NCBI GenBank assembly: GCA_002336105.1 | Contig: DDEQ01000043.1 | Location: 110,263 to 174,262, forward strand | Length of the DNA stretch: 64,000 bases | Reading direction: 5' to 3' | DNA from: Chthonomonas sp. UBA1950 | GTDB lineage: Bacteria > Armatimonadota > Fimbriimonadia > Fimbriimonadales > Fimbriimonadaceae | In this document: positions 26,703 to 36,793 of the stretch, one piece after another | How positions within the stretch are numbered: the stretch's first letter is position 1 | Layout: each line of letters starts with the position of its first letter | The notes under the pieces: generated by a model | The model's input: the letters and a program-made list of their open reading frames with translations, nothing else | The model's database searches: none | Told to the model about the DNA's origin: nothing | Position numbers and translations under genes: made by a program

Positions 26703-27004
26703 CCTCTAAATGTAGACGGTGTCCCTCACAGGGTCAGTTGAAACTAGCCTCAATTTTGAGATCTAGCTCCGAGAATAGCGCCTATGCTTGGATTCGCGCG
26801 TTAGAAACACCACTGCTTCGACCTATGCTCGTTCGGCAAGCCGAAGCACCTCACTACTTCCTAAGGGAGCCGACTGGCTCCACCATATTCTCTACCCCTT
26901 CAACCTAGTCTTCGTCGTCTGGGATTTGTATCGACACCTGCATTCGAATCTCAGCCTAGAAATCGGCCACCTCATTTCGTGCTCAAACTAACAATCAACC
27001 GCTA
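26703..27004. other. Non-coding stretch in the decay island
   Basis: I find no supportable gene, RNA or repeat here. Short frames on both strands have no family resemblance or ribosome site. It probably is decayed sequence. Confidence 0.5.
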
Positions 27005-27375
27005 ATGCTATTCACTTCCGATATCGAAGTTGTCAACTCTGCGATAATAGATGGATTCTTCGTTGGATGGCCGAATCCACCTTCAGCGGCTATCCTCAGA
27101 AGGCTTTGCTTCACTCACCTTATCGAGTCATGGCCATCGAGGATAACCGGATGGTCGGTTACGCCACAGGACTCTCGGATTGAGTTTTGTTTTCGTACGT
27201 TTCGTCTCTAGAGATTCTCCCTGAATTTTAGGGCAAGGGTTTAGGCCAAGAATTGGTGCATAGGCTAATGGCAGAGATGCCGCAAGTCTATGCTGTTGAT
27301 CTGATCTGCGATCCAGAACTGCTACCTTTCTTATTCAAAAAGCGGTTTTCAGCCCTATACAGGCGCAGTCATTAG
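27005..27375 (+). pseudogene. Degraded GNAT-family acetyltransferase
   Basis: The N-terminal part reads in one frame (DIEVVNSAIIDGFFVGWPNP), shifts near 27097-27102, and goes on in another frame with the GNAT core (MAIEDNRMVGYATGLSD, then VLFSYVSSLEILPEF). That frame holds two stops: TGA where GLSDG is expected and TAG where the Q of the acetyl-CoA loop QGKGLGQELV should be. The remainder (AVDLICDPELLPFLFKKRF) reaches TAG at 27373. One frameshift and two nonsense changes make this clearly dead. Confidence 0.8.
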
Positions 27376-27616
27376 GCGTCGCGAATTGTTAGAACAAAAA
27401 AGCTCGTAAGCATCTCCTGGCACGACGATCACTTTGAACTTATCTAGAAACCTCGCGATATGAGAGTCTCGACTTGCACCTCCACCCCATATTCGATTGC
27501 GGCAATATGACCAAGCGTAGACAAGCAACCTGACGAACAAATTTCTGTCAAGGAATCAGTCAGTTTCCTTCTCGATAACTGCAATTAATTATTATTTTCA
27601 ATAGTATGTAGCAGAT

Positions 27617-28249
27617 ATGAGTTCAGATTCTGGCCCAACTGAAACCAGCAACCTTGATCCAAAAGAGATCAACACCCTGCTCCAAAACGAAAAGCTTAGA
27701 CTGGATATCACTAACACAAAACGATTCAGGTCAACCGAATGGGTTTTCAAGCTCATCTCCGTTGTTCCCTCTCTCGTCGCAATTGGGGGGCTGCTTATCA
27801 CGACTAACCAGTTTCTAACCCAGCAACGCACCGGAATGATCGAGCAGAACCTAAGGTCGAAAGCTCAAAGTGAAGACTCAAGACGAGAATTCATGCGCCC
27901 TCTTCTTGCAAAAAGGCTCGAAATCTATCTGGAGGCATCGGAGCAAGCGGCAAAATTGGCCACTTCTCAAGATCCAAAAATCCGTCAAATCGCTCACGAC
28001 AGGTTCTATCTTCTCTATTACGGACCGATGGTGTTCGTTGAAGACAAAGACGTCTCGGAAGCTATGGTCAAGTTCAACAACAATCAGGACCTCAAACATT
28101 CGCTTGCCCTAGCGAGCGCCTTGCGCAAATCCTACTTCCGATCACTTCGATTCACCCCGGAAGAATGGCAAAAGGAACAAGAGGACTACGCGGCTGACTC
28201 AGCAAGAATGAACTCAGATTTCGTGGAATTCCCCTCGCCTGGTCGCTGA
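27617..28249 (+). CDS. Hypothetical membrane protein
   Basis: Not recognised. The 210-residue protein has a polar N-terminus of about 40 residues, one membrane helix (FKLISVVPSLVAIGGLLITT) and a helical, charged C-terminal part. Similar small membrane proteins sit next to many mobile or defence genes, but nothing next to this one supports such a role. It lies just beyond the decay island and looks intact. Confidence 0.6.
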   Translation: MSSDSGPTETSNLDPKEINTLLQNEKLRLDITNTKRFRSTEWVFKLISVVPSLVAIGGLLITTNQFLTQQRTGMIEQNLRSKAQSEDSRREFMRPLLAKRLEIYLEASEQAAKLATSQDPKIRQIAHDRFYLLYYGPMVFVEDKDVSEAMVKFNNNQDLKHSLALASALRKSYFRSLRFTPEEWQKEQEDYAADSARMNSDFVEFPSPGR

Positions 28250-28357
28250 CCGCAGAACAGCCTCACAATCAAAAGGATCTTCTGCCCTCGTACAATCACG
28301 GCCTCACAGAAGTCCAAACCAAGTCCAATCGCAGCCTGAGGTACCCTATTTTCTTCC

Positions 28358-28876
28358 ATGCCCATAGATGTCCTTCTCTCGGCAGCCCAAGTCGCCGAAA
28401 AGGTGAAAGAGTTGGCAACACAGATCGACTCTGAAACCAATGCCGAACAGCTTCTTCTTATCGGCGTGCTCAAAGGATCTTTTCACTTCCTGAGCGACTT
28501 GGCCCGTGCCCTCAAAACCGACAGCATCGTCGACTTTATGCAGGTGAGCAGCTACGGCTCTGGTAAGTCTCAAACAGGTGTTGTGCAAATTCGTAAAGAT
28601 TTAGACATCAATATTGAGGGAAAAGACGTCATTATAGTAGAGGACATTGTGGATACAGGGATTACCCTGAGCCACTTGAGGGAGCTTCTCTCCACTCGCA
28701 GACCAAAATCTCTCAAGGTTGTTTGCCTACTTTCTAAGCCAGAAGCAAGAAGAATCAACCCTGAGGTAGAGTATGTTGGTTTTGAGATTCCAAACGAGTT
28801 CGTGGTAGGATACGGACTCGATCACGGCGAAAAATACCGAAATCTGCCGTTCATTGGAATTCTCCGAGAGGGCTAA
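28358..28876 (+). CDS. hpt: Hypoxanthine phosphoribosyltransferase
   Basis: A 172-residue type I phosphoribosyltransferase. The PRPP-binding loop VIIVEDIVDTGITL is exact, and the LIGVLKGSFHFLSDLAR and VGFEIPNEFVVGYGLDHGEKYR blocks are those of Hpt. It salvages hypoxanthine and guanine to IMP and GMP in the cytoplasm. In many bacteria hpt sits by tilS and ftsH; here it is alone, 64 bp upstream of rho. Confidence 0.95.
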   Translation: MPIDVLLSAAQVAEKVKELATQIDSETNAEQLLLIGVLKGSFHFLSDLARALKTDSIVDFMQVSSYGSGKSQTGVVQIRKDLDINIEGKDVIIVEDIVDTGITLSHLRELLSTRRPKSLKVVCLLSKPEARRINPEVEYVGFEIPNEFVVGYGLDHGEKYRNLPFIGILREG

Positions 28877-28940
28877 GCTCTAATTCCGGCCCATTGATGT
28901 CTTCTTAACTCAAGACAAAACCTGCGTTTCAGGAACAAAC

Positions 28941-30332
28941 ATGACCCATTCATTCCGACCTCGTAAGTCAGAAGGTGGCGGCGGCCAACAGCGCCGACGC
29001 CGAGGCGGCGGAGGCAGTCGAGAAGGACTGCCTAAGAACGATCAAGCTGATCTAGAACTGCTGCCCGAAAAGGACTACAACTATTACGACCAACTCACTC
29101 CGGCAGCTCTGCTGAAAGAGTGTAAGTCGGCAAAACTCGACCCCAAGAAGCTACTCCGACACGAGCTCATTGAAACGCTGCTTATCCAAAACAACGAGGA
29201 AAGTGGGGCCCTTTATGGTCGAGGAATCTTAGAATTCGTTCAAGACTACGGCTTTTTACGACGCGAAAATTATCATCCGTCACCTCAAGACGTTTACGTT
29301 TCGCAAAGCCAGATCAAGAAGTTCAATCTGCGACCCGGCGACACAGTTTTTGGTCAGGTTCGCGCTCCAAAAGAGGGTGAAAAGTATCAGGGAATGCTTC
29401 GCGTTGAGAGCATTAACTCCTTCGCGACCGGTAGCGTCGAGATGCAGAAGCGAAAGAACTTCGAAGATCTCACGCCGTTATTCCCTAACGAGCGCCTGTT
29501 GATGGAGACCGTCGCTGAGAATATCCCTCAGCGAATTGTCGACATCATCTGCCCGATCGGAAAAGGACAACGCGGCCTCATCGTCTCTCCTCCTAAGGCA
29601 GGAAAGACGACCATGATGAAAACCATCGCCAGCGCGATCACGAGCAACCACCCAGAGGTTTATCTGATGGTTCTTCTCGTCGACGAACGCCCTGAAGAAG
29701 TGACCGACATGCGACGTTCTGTGCGCGGTCAGGTGATTTCATCGACGTTTGATGAGCCAGCCGAGAACCACATGCGCGTTGCCGAACTATGTCTCGAACA
29801 GGCAAAGCGTTTGGTCGAAGGCGGTCGTGACGTGGTCATCCTTTTGGACTCGATCACACGTATGTCTCGTGCATCGAACCTTACGATCAATCCATCGGGA
29901 CGAACGCTCTCTGGCGGTCTGGACCCAGCGGCTTTATACCGACCTCGCCGATTCTTTGGCTCCGCTCGAAACATCGAAGAAGGCGGCTCATTGACGGTCA
30001 TCGCTTCTGCGCTTGTTGACACAGGTTCGAAGATGGATGATGCGATCTTTGAAGAGTTCAAGGGAACGGGCAACATGGAACTGGTTCTCGACCGAGAGCT
30101 TGCCGAGCGACGTATTTGGCCAGCCATTGACGTTAAGCGCAGTTCAACCCGACACGAAGAGCTACTTTTCAAGAAAGAGGAACTCGAAGGCGTCGTTCAA
30201 CTACACCGCTTGCTTGCGAACCAGCAAAACGCGGTCGAGGCAACTGATAGCCTCATCAAACTCCTCAAACGAACCCCGAACAACTCGGCGTTCCTTGAGA
30301 GCGTTATCGCCCGAACAAAGGCAACCGTTTAA
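28941..30332 (+). CDS. rho: Transcription termination factor Rho
   Basis: A 463-residue hexameric RNA helicase. After an Arg/Gly-rich N-terminal tail (GGGGQQRRRRGGGGSREG, residues 12-29) come the Rho N-terminal helical domain, the RNA-binding cold-shock fold (GILEFVQDYGFLRRENYHPS), the Walker A SPPKAGKTTMMKTIA and the Walker B region DVVILLDSITRMSRASN, and the SGGLDPAALYRPRRFFG block (Q loop). The RG-rich tail resembles the RNA-binding extensions of Rho in high-GC or other phyla. Its stop codon lies in the loop of its own terminator hairpin. Confidence 0.97.
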   Translation: MTHSFRPRKSEGGGGQQRRRRGGGGSREGLPKNDQADLELLPEKDYNYYDQLTPAALLKECKSAKLDPKKLLRHELIETLLIQNNEESGALYGRGILEFVQDYGFLRRENYHPSPQDVYVSQSQIKKFNLRPGDTVFGQVRAPKEGEKYQGMLRVESINSFATGSVEMQKRKNFEDLTPLFPNERLLMETVAENIPQRIVDIICPIGKGQRGLIVSPPKAGKTTMMKTIASAITSNHPEVYLMVLLVDERPEEVTDMRRSVRGQVISSTFDEPAENHMRVAELCLEQAKRLVEGGRDVVILLDSITRMSRASNLTINPSGRTLSGGLDPAALYRPRRFFGSARNIEEGGSLTVIASALVDTGSKMDDAIFEEFKGTGNMELVLDRELAERRIWPAIDVKRSSTRHEELLFKKEELEGVVQLHRLLANQQNAVEATDSLIKLLKRTPNNSAFLESVIARTKATV

Positions 30333-30347
30333 TAACGGTTGCCTTTT
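30317..30347. terminator. Intrinsic terminator of rho, shared with zwf
   Basis: A 13-bp perfect stem (30317-30329 with 30334-30346) with loop TAAT, followed by a T-run (30344-30347). The first three bases of the loop are the rho TAA stop. On the minus strand the stem ends in a matching T-run from the AAAG side, so it can serve the convergent zwf as well. Confidence 0.85.
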
Positions 30348-30353
30348 CAGGCA

Positions 30354-31853
30354 TTAACCCGCGAACGGAACAGCTGGCGGGTTGTACCAGCTTCTTCCGT
30401 CCCTAGCTAGAAGCGTGTCGGCAGCGTCTGGCCCCCAACTTCCGGAAGCATAATTCGGGAACGAAGAGGCCGGAATGTTCGACCAAGCCTCGAGAATAGG
30501 CATGACCAGCTTCCAGGCGTAGGTTTCCTGGTCAGCGCGCATAAACAAAGTTTGGTCGCCCTGCATCACTTCTTGAAGCAAAGTTTCGTAGGCTTCTCGA
30601 CTTTCCGCCCTAAAAGCATCGCCGTAGCGCATGCTCATGTGAACAGGTCGCAAGCGCATCCCGGCTCCTGGTTCTTTAGCTTCAAACTTCAAGTCAATGC
30701 CTTCTTCTGGCTGAATGTTGATGGTTAACCGATTAGGCTCAAATGAGTCGGTAGCGGTCGCCGGGAACATCTGATGCGGAATCGGGCGGAAATAAACGAG
30801 AATCTGACTCGTCTTCTTTGCCATTCGTTTGCCAGTTCGAAGGTAGAACGGAACGCCTTGCCAGCGCCAGTTATCAATGGTGAATCGAACTGCGGCGTAA
30901 GTTTCGGTGTCGGATTCTGGGTCGACGCCTGGCTCGGATCGATATGCTTTCAGCTTTGGACCCACGCCGTACTGTCCTCGTACAGTGTTGCGGCTGATTT
31001 CCTCTGGTGTCATAGGTCGCATCGCCTTCAGAACGTCAACCTTCTTGTTGCGAACCTCGTCGGCTTCGAAGCTCACCGGAGGCTCCATGGCGACCAAACA
31101 CAACAACTGCAAAAGGTGATTTTGAATCATGTCGCGTAGAGCGCCTGAAGTGTCGTAATACCCACCACGAAGCTCAACTCCGACCTCTTCAGCCACAGTG
31201 ATCTGGATATGATCGACATATCGTCGATTCCAAATCGGCTCCCACAGGGCGTTTGCAAACCGGAAAGCTAGAATGTTCTGAACCGTTTCCTTGCCGAGAT
31301 AGTGATCGATTCTATAAACCTGACTCTCGTTGAAAGCCCTCAATAGGTTCGAATTCAGCTCCTCACTTGATTCAAGATCGCGACCAAACGGCTTCTCGAC
31401 GATGATTCGGTCATTCTTTCTGTGAGAACTGAGTCCGGCTTCGCCAAGGTTATCGGCAATGTCACCAAAAATCGATGGGGGCACCGAAAGGTAGTAACAG
31501 CGAGAAGCCTGCTCTCCGAACTTGCCTTCGATTTCGTCGATCATGTTTCGCAAGCGAACATAGTCTTGCTTGTCGGTGTAGTCACCTAAAATGAAGTCAA
31601 TGTTTGAGGCGAACTCGTCCCAGGTTTTTGCATCTGCGGCACCGCGACGGCTGTATTGAGCCATTGCATCCTTCATCTGGCTTCGGAATGACTCGGTATC
31701 ACCATTTCGACTCATGCCGATGATGGCGAATTTTGACGGCAGATGCTTATCTAAGAACAGGTTATACAAAGCCGGCAATAGCTTGCGCTTTGTCAGGTCG
31801 CCACTCGCGCCAAAAATGACGACAATTGTTGGAGGCAAAGGTTGATGAGTCAT
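30354..31853 (-). CDS. zwf: Glucose-6-phosphate 1-dehydrogenase
   Basis: A 499-residue enzyme that oxidises glucose 6-phosphate with NADP, opening the oxidative pentose phosphate route. The coenzyme loop [17 protein letters not shown] and the active-site signature [13 protein letters not shown] are present. ATG at 31853 is preferred: it overlaps the gnd stop (ATGA), and the seven extra codons of the longer frame are not family-like. Last gene of the long minus-strand run from the ECF sigma gene; paired with gnd, it supplies NADPH. Confidence 0.96.
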   Translation of the reverse strand: MTHQPLPPTIVVIFGASGDLTKRKLLPALYNLFLDKHLPSKFAIIGMSRNGDTESFRSQMKDAMAQYSRRGAADAKTWDEFASNIDFILGDYTDKQDYVRLRNMIDEIEGKFGEQASRCYYLSVPPSIFGDIADNLGEAGLSSHRKNDRIIVEKPFGRDLESSEELNSNLLRAFNESQVYRIDHYLGKETVQNILAFRFANALWEPIWNRRYVDHIQITVAEEVGVELRGGYYDTSGALRDMIQNHLLQLLCLVAMEPPVSFEADEVRNKKVDVLKAMRPMTPEEISRNTVRGQYGVGPKLKAYRSEPGVDPESDTETYAAVRFTIDNWRWQGVPFYLRTGKRMAKKTSQILVYFRPIPHQMFPATATDSFEPNRLTINIQPEEGIDLKFEAKEPGAGMRLRPVHMSMRYGDAFRAESREAYETLLQEVMQGDQTLFMRADQETYAWKLVMPILEAWSNIPASSFPNYASGSWGPDAADTLLARDGRSWYNPPAVPFAG

Positions 31854-33253
31854 TTCGTGTCGGAAGTCTCCCAAAGAGTGTGGAATGAACCCGGTTGATC
31901 GGTTCTTTCGTAGGTGTGCGCGCCGAAGAGGTCCCGTTGCCCCTGAATTAAATTAGCCGGCAGCCGTTCACGACGGTAGCCATCAAAATAGGCTAGGCTC
32001 GCAGAAAGAGCTGGGACCGGAATGCCAGCCTTCACGGCTTCAGCAACAACGCCTCGCAATCCGATAACGCTCTGTTCGACGAGCTTAGCCATATCTGCAT
32101 CGAGGAGCAAGTTGGTGATCTCAGGGGCTTTCGAGACTGCCTGAGCAAGCGGATCAAGCAACCGACTACGGATAATGCAACCAGCTCTCCAAACGCGGAG
32201 AACCTGAGTGAGGTCGGTGCCGAATCCGTATTCGCCGCTCGCTGCGACGATCTGCGCAAGTCCCTGAATGTAGGAAAGAAGCGAAGCAGCCGTGAATGCA
32301 CCAGCCAATTGCTCGACGGATAAGTTCAACGAACCAGATATTGATCCAATCAGCTTGGCAACCCGCACTCTCTCGTCCTTGTATCCGCTCAATTCGCGTG
32401 CTGAAACAGCAGCATCGATGGTCGGGATTGGCAATCCTAGGTCCATTGCATCTTGCGAGGTCCACTTCCCTGTTCCTTTAGACTTCGCCTTATCAGAAAT
32501 CAGATCGACCAGTTGACCGCCGCCATCAGCCGGATACCGGAGTACAGTTGATGCAATCTCAACGAGGAATCCACCCATTTGGCTTTGACTCCACGTTTCG
32601 AACAGTTCTGCGATTTCTAGGTTGGATTTTCCAAGACCAGTCTTCTGCAGATCATAGATTTCGGCGATGATCTGCATCACGGCGTATTCGATGCCGTTAT
32701 GGACCGTTTTGACATAGTGACCTGCTGCACCGGAGCCCATCAAAGCGACGCAGCTTTCGCCCTCGTGTTTGGCGGCAACGCTCTCCAGAATTGGCCTCAC
32801 GCGTTCGTAATCTGTAGGTGTACCGCCGGGCATCATGCTTGGCCCACGACGAGCACCACGTTCTCCGCCTGATACACCCATCCCCATAAAGCCGATGCCC
32901 GTTTTTGCTAGCTCATCGACCCTTCGGATTGTGTCCTTGAAATAGCTATTCCCACCGTCGATGAGAAAATCGCCAGCCTCTAGATGCGGCATCACCGATG
33001 CAATCACCGAGTCCACGGGTTTCCCCGCCGGAACCAGCATCATGATTGCTCGTGGTTTGCGGATCGACGAAACAAACGCCGCAAGATCAGAAAATCCTTC
33101 GACTTTATCGCCATCTTTCGACAGAGCTTCAGCTTTCTTCGGATCCGTATCGAATCCAGCAACCGAATGCCCGTGATCGGCCATGTTGAGCAGGAGCGCG
33201 TGCCCCATGGTGCCAAGGCCGATCATTCCAAAATCGTGTTTACCTGTAGTCAT
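31850..33253 (-). CDS. gnd: 6-phosphogluconate dehydrogenase (decarboxylating)
   Basis: A 467-residue enzyme, full length for the classical dimeric form. The Rossmann loop [19 protein letters not shown], the [16 protein letters not shown] block (seen as [15 protein letters not shown]) and the substrate motif [20 protein letters not shown] are visible. It turns 6-phosphogluconate into ribulose 5-phosphate and NADPH. Coupled to zwf by a 4-bp overlap and only 5 bp after the GH76 gene. Confidence 0.97.
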   Translation of the reverse strand: MTTGKHDFGMIGLGTMGHALLLNMADHGHSVAGFDTDPKKAEALSKDGDKVEGFSDLAAFVSSIRKPRAIMMLVPAGKPVDSVIASVMPHLEAGDFLIDGGNSYFKDTIRRVDELAKTGIGFMGMGVSGGERGARRGPSMMPGGTPTDYERVRPILESVAAKHEGESCVALMGSGAAGHYVKTVHNGIEYAVMQIIAEIYDLQKTGLGKSNLEIAELFETWSQSQMGGFLVEIASTVLRYPADGGGQLVDLISDKAKSKGTGKWTSQDAMDLGLPIPTIDAAVSARELSGYKDERVRVAKLIGSISGSLNLSVEQLAGAFTAASLLSYIQGLAQIVAASGEYGFGTDLTQVLRVWRAGCIIRSRLLDPLAQAVSKAPEITNLLLDADMAKLVEQSVIGLRGVVAEAVKAGIPVPALSASLAYFDGYRRERLPANLIQGQRDLFGAHTYERTDQPGSFHTLWETSDTK

Positions 33254-33258
33254 TCCCC

Positions 33259-34362
33259 TTATCTGGGAGATTCTACGCGACTAAACACCTTAGATGCCGT
33301 GAAATATGCCCGCGCAACCGCTGCTTGGTCAATCATTTCATACTTTACGTGCTCTGTTCGTGGCTTATTCCAGTCACCAGGGTATCGGTTTTCGCTTTCA
33401 CGAACCTTGTCGTGAAGGAATACTAAGGCATTCGCAATGCGGTCTAGCGGCAAATCAATCCCTGGAACTTTGTCTTTAGCGGTAAACAAGTTTTCAAGCA
33501 GCAGGTGAGCAAATCGCCCACCATCATCAAAGTGGTCTGGATTCTCTTTCAACCACCGATTTAGGCTTGCTTTGACCATTAACCGAACGTCGTCGGCATA
33601 GCGCGACTTCTTCGTAATCTCGTAAAGATAAGCCCCACTTCGGATCATCAAAGCAGTGTTATAGGACCACTTTGTTTTCTCGATCTTCCCTTTTAAGTTG
33701 ATGTTGTCCCAAAAAAGATGATCAGTTGGGTCCTGTAGCGTCTTCTTAGTCCAGAGGTAGAGTTGTTCCGCCTTGAGAAGATAATCCTTGTTCTTCGTAT
33801 GTTCGTAGACCGCCAAACACGCGGCAGCGCCAGGACCATTTGAGCAAGTGTTCTTTGAAGTCTTTTCCTCTTCCTTCCAGTAGATTCCCCCACCAAGAAC
33901 GTCGTCTTCGCCCGAAAGCGCAAACTTTAATGTGTCCTCCGAAAGTTTCAATTGCTTGATATCTTTGGTGATGGCGTATGAATCGGCTAGCGCCATTACC
34001 ATCCACTCGTTGTCATCGTAATATCGATCAACGGGCTTTGGTGTCGGAAGAACATCGAATCCAGCGACTGGCGGCAAGGTGTTCCAATAAACCGGAATTT
34101 TGCTCAGATATTCCTTGAGCACAGGTTTGAATTTGGCATCTACTTCAACAGCTGCGTTCAAAGCTGGAATAAGGACACCCACTCCCCAGTTGAAAGCGAC
34201 CTGAGACTTTTTCTCCTTGGTGCTAAAAGCATCACGATAGAGACCAGATTTGGAATCGTAATAGTCTCGTCGAATCGCTTCAAGTGTCTCGCGTCCGTAT
34301 TGGGCGAAAAGTTCTGACTGTGAGGGTTGCATCATCGCGTAAGCACACACCAGGGCCAACAT
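33259..34362 (-). CDS. Glycoside hydrolase family 76 (alpha-1,6-mannanase-like)
   Basis: A 367-residue (alpha/alpha)6-barrel enzyme. The catalytic pair of GH76 is seen in YYDDNEWMVMAL (two adjacent Asp), and the blocks GGGIYWKEE and KTKWSYNTALMIRSGAYLYE are typical. Known GH76 enzymes cut alpha-1,6-mannan backbones of yeast or mannoproteins. The N-terminus is short and hydrophobic (MLALVCAYAMMQ) without positive charges, a weak signal peptide, and an in-frame TAG two codons upstream blocks a longer start. Sits 28 bp after glnD in the sigma operon run. Confidence 0.88.
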   Translation of the reverse strand: MLALVCAYAMMQPSQSELFAQYGRETLEAIRRDYYDSKSGLYRDAFSTKEKKSQVAFNWGVGVLIPALNAAVEVDAKFKPVLKEYLSKIPVYWNTLPPVAGFDVLPTPKPVDRYYDDNEWMVMALADSYAITKDIKQLKLSEDTLKFALSGEDDVLGGGIYWKEEEKTSKNTCSNGPGAAACLAVYEHTKNKDYLLKAEQLYLWTKKTLQDPTDHLFWDNINLKGKIEKTKWSYNTALMIRSGAYLYEITKKSRYADDVRLMVKASLNRWLKENPDHFDDGGRFAHLLLENLFTAKDKVPGIDLPLDRIANALVFLHDKVRESENRYPGDWNKPRTEHVKYEMIDQAAVARAYFTASKVFSRVESPR

Positions 34363-34390
34363 AGCCTAGTCTATCTTTCTAAACGTGGAA

Positions 34391-36793
34391 TCAGGCTGTC
34401 TTTCCAGAACTTCCTTCACTATCTAGTGTTTGCAACGCCAGCTGAACCTCTTCTACCGTTAGCGGCTTATGCCCTTTTCCGACAAGGTAGAAGGCTGCGG
34501 CCCCAAGGCCAGCCCATTGCCCGAGGCGAGCAGTTAGAATGTTCCACCCACGATCCGCTATGAGTCGAGATAATCGATAGGGCATTCCGCGTCCGCGTGC
34601 CGCACGTATCTCTAGAATCCCTGGTGTTCCTGGCAGGAAGGTGTACTTGAAGTCTCGCTGCTTTCTCTCGGGGTCTTTACCCTTATCTTTAAGCAACTGT
34701 GACACGTCAAGCGTCCCCTTAGCCACGGCAAGGAGCGCAGCGGAGACGTAATTAGCTGTGGCCGCAGGAATGGGTCTACCCCCAAAATTGATCGTGAAGA
34801 CGTCAATTGCTGTCGCTGGCACAGTCATCGTCGTACAAGCTCGAATTCCCGTCACAGAGAGTTCAAAAGCGTAAAAAACGCCGAGCATTCTGCTGAGCAG
34901 ACCTGGCGAGTCCAGGGCACAGACAGTCAACTCAGTAGCACTCAGGTCATTTCGATGAAACATCTCAACCGTCGGCTCGCCATGCACCGCTTTGTCGGCG
35001 AACTTCATATGCAATCGCACTAACTCAGTCGGAGTTGAAGTGAGATAGTGGATCGGCAAGCTCTCAAGAAAACGTTGGATTTTCCATTCGTCTTCGGCTT
35101 CACCTCTCAACTGCCGCAAAAGACGCGCACGACTAACGGTCGCATCGGCAATTGGAGCGTCTTGGCCCTGTAATCGACCTGCGGTTCTCTTGTACAATTC
35201 GCGCAAGAAGGTGTCTTGGCTTGGAGTCCACGCCCCCTCTGAAACAGCCGACACATCGGCCCAAGTGAGGAGTGTCAGCATTCCTAACCTTTGTAGATCC
35301 TTCACATTATTGGCGAACTCTTCGATGGTTTGCGGTTGGGAAATATCGCGTATGCGAATCACTCGCGACATCGAAAGATGCTGGCGAACGAGCCACTTTA
35401 CGTTCTCTGAGAAATCCGTTGAGAGCTCCCAACGTGACGTAACATCTCCTGCCAATTCGGCACCGAACTCTTCGTGCTGTTTTGAGTAATCAATCTTTCC
35501 GACGTCATGGAGTAACGCTGCGAGATAGACCTGCTCTAAGTCGTTCAAGGTGGATCGTACATCACCCAAAAATGTCCCGGGTTCGATGCTATCTAGAGCT
35601 CGAATCACTCGCATCGAATGCTCAAAAACGGTGTACCGATGCACTGTATCAGTTGGGAAAACACCTCGGCAGGAGGTTAGTTCAGGCAAAAGAATATCGA
35701 GAAGTCCACAACGATCAAGGTTGCGTAGAGTTGGCTCGCCAGATGCACAGGCATAAGCAGCGGCCGGACCGTTTGAGACTGGCCCTGCAGTCATTCGTAT
35801 ATCGGATACTCGAAGCCCGAGTCGGGTGGCAATAGCGACACCGACAGCCGCATCAGCTGCGTCAGGCTTCCCAACAAGCCTTGCTTCGCCTTGTACAGCA
35901 AGAACGCCATTTGCCAACGGATACCTAGATTCCGATAGCTTTTCCTTTGCGCGTTGATACCAGCGATGCACTTCCGAGGCTGCTTCGGCGTACATGGACA
36001 TCATCGCCAGAGGATCCATGCCGAGTTTCGCCGCAACCTCTTCTTGTTTTTGATGAGTGAAGAGGTCTTGGGGCTTGCCTGCTGATAAATGCAGCACATT
36101 ACGAAGCTTCATCAAGGTGTCGTAGGCTTGAGTTGGCCTTGAAGGTCGCTCGCCTATCGCTTCTCGAATCCAGTTAGCGCAATGGAAACACCTCAATCCA
36201 CCTGCACCTTCTTTGAGCTGAGGTTCAACCACCAACGGTGTGTCGTGGTAACGAGCGAACATTTCTTCTCGCTCCTGTATCTTCGAGAGGACAAATTCAC
36301 CTGCAGAGAAAGTCGCGGAAAGCTCCAACTCTAGGTCACGCAAAAGTTCAGGCGCACCAGCAACCAATCGGGCATCGAGCAGTCCAGTTCGAGTTTTCGC
36401 GTCCAAACCAGGAACATCTGAAAGCAGTCGGTAGGCATATCCTACGTCTAGCCGAAGGACCGTACAATAAGCCCAGTGGATATCTTGAAAAAGAGTTCTT
36501 ACAGCAGAGTCGAGTTCAGGAGAAGCCTCATCCCCCGGCATAATCGTTAGGTCGAGGTCCGAGTAAACCGATAACTCGCGCCTTCCGTATCCACCAGTGG
36601 CAATAATTGCCAAAGTAGGTAAATCTGGTTTTGAAGCGACTAGATCATCGAAAATGGCGTGCAGAATTGCGTCACAAACATCGGTGTGACGTTCACACCA
36701 ACCTACACCTCTCGGGTTAGCAGCAAGCTGCGATAAAAGAATCTGTCGCTGATCGGCTAACTCATAAATACGGGCCTTTGTTAATTCGTTCAA
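34391..36793 (-). CDS. glnD: [Protein-PII] uridylyltransferase/uridylyl-removing enzyme
   Basis: An 800-residue nitrogen sensor. The nucleotidyltransferase motif GGYGRRELSVYSDLDLTIM with its two Asp, a GlnD helical linker, an HD domain (YLAALLHDVGKID) and two C-terminal ACT-type regions (LTVCALDSPGLLSRMLGVFY and LEIRAARGRGMPYRLSRLI) appear in the standard order. GlnD adds UMP to PII when glutamine is low and removes it when glutamine is high. No glnB or amtB is near. It overlaps the upstream membrane-protein gene by 4 bp, so it is coupled to the ECF sigma/anti-sigma unit, an unusual place for glnD. Confidence 0.93.
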   Translation of the reverse strand: MNELTKARIYELADQRQILLSQLAANPRGVGWCERHTDVCDAILHAIFDDLVASKPDLPTLAIIATGGYGRRELSVYSDLDLTIMPGDEASPELDSAVRTLFQDIHWAYCTVLRLDVGYAYRLLSDVPGLDAKTRTGLLDARLVAGAPELLRDLELELSATFSAGEFVLSKIQEREEMFARYHDTPLVVEPQLKEGAGGLRCFHCANWIREAIGERPSRPTQAYDTLMKLRNVLHLSAGKPQDLFTHQKQEEVAAKLGMDPLAMMSMYAEAASEVHRWYQRAKEKLSESRYPLANGVLAVQGEARLVGKPDAADAAVGVAIATRLGLRVSDIRMTAGPVSNGPAAAYACASGEPTLRNLDRCGLLDILLPELTSCRGVFPTDTVHRYTVFEHSMRVIRALDSIEPGTFLGDVRSTLNDLEQVYLAALLHDVGKIDYSKQHEEFGAELAGDVTSRWELSTDFSENVKWLVRQHLSMSRVIRIRDISQPQTIEEFANNVKDLQRLGMLTLLTWADVSAVSEGAWTPSQDTFLRELYKRTAGRLQGQDAPIADATVSRARLLRQLRGEAEDEWKIQRFLESLPIHYLTSTPTELVRLHMKFADKAVHGEPTVEMFHRNDLSATELTVCALDSPGLLSRMLGVFYAFELSVTGIRACTTMTVPATAIDVFTINFGGRPIPAATANYVSAALLAVAKGTLDVSQLLKDKGKDPERKQRDFKYTFLPGTPGILEIRAARGRGMPYRLSRLIADRGWNILTARLGQWAGLGAAAFYLVGKGHKPLTVEEVQLALQTLDSEGSSGKTA

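Noticed and set aside
27355..27540. 61-codon minus-strand ORF
   Set aside because: No recognisable domain or ribosome site; lies in the decay island, so not reported as a gene.
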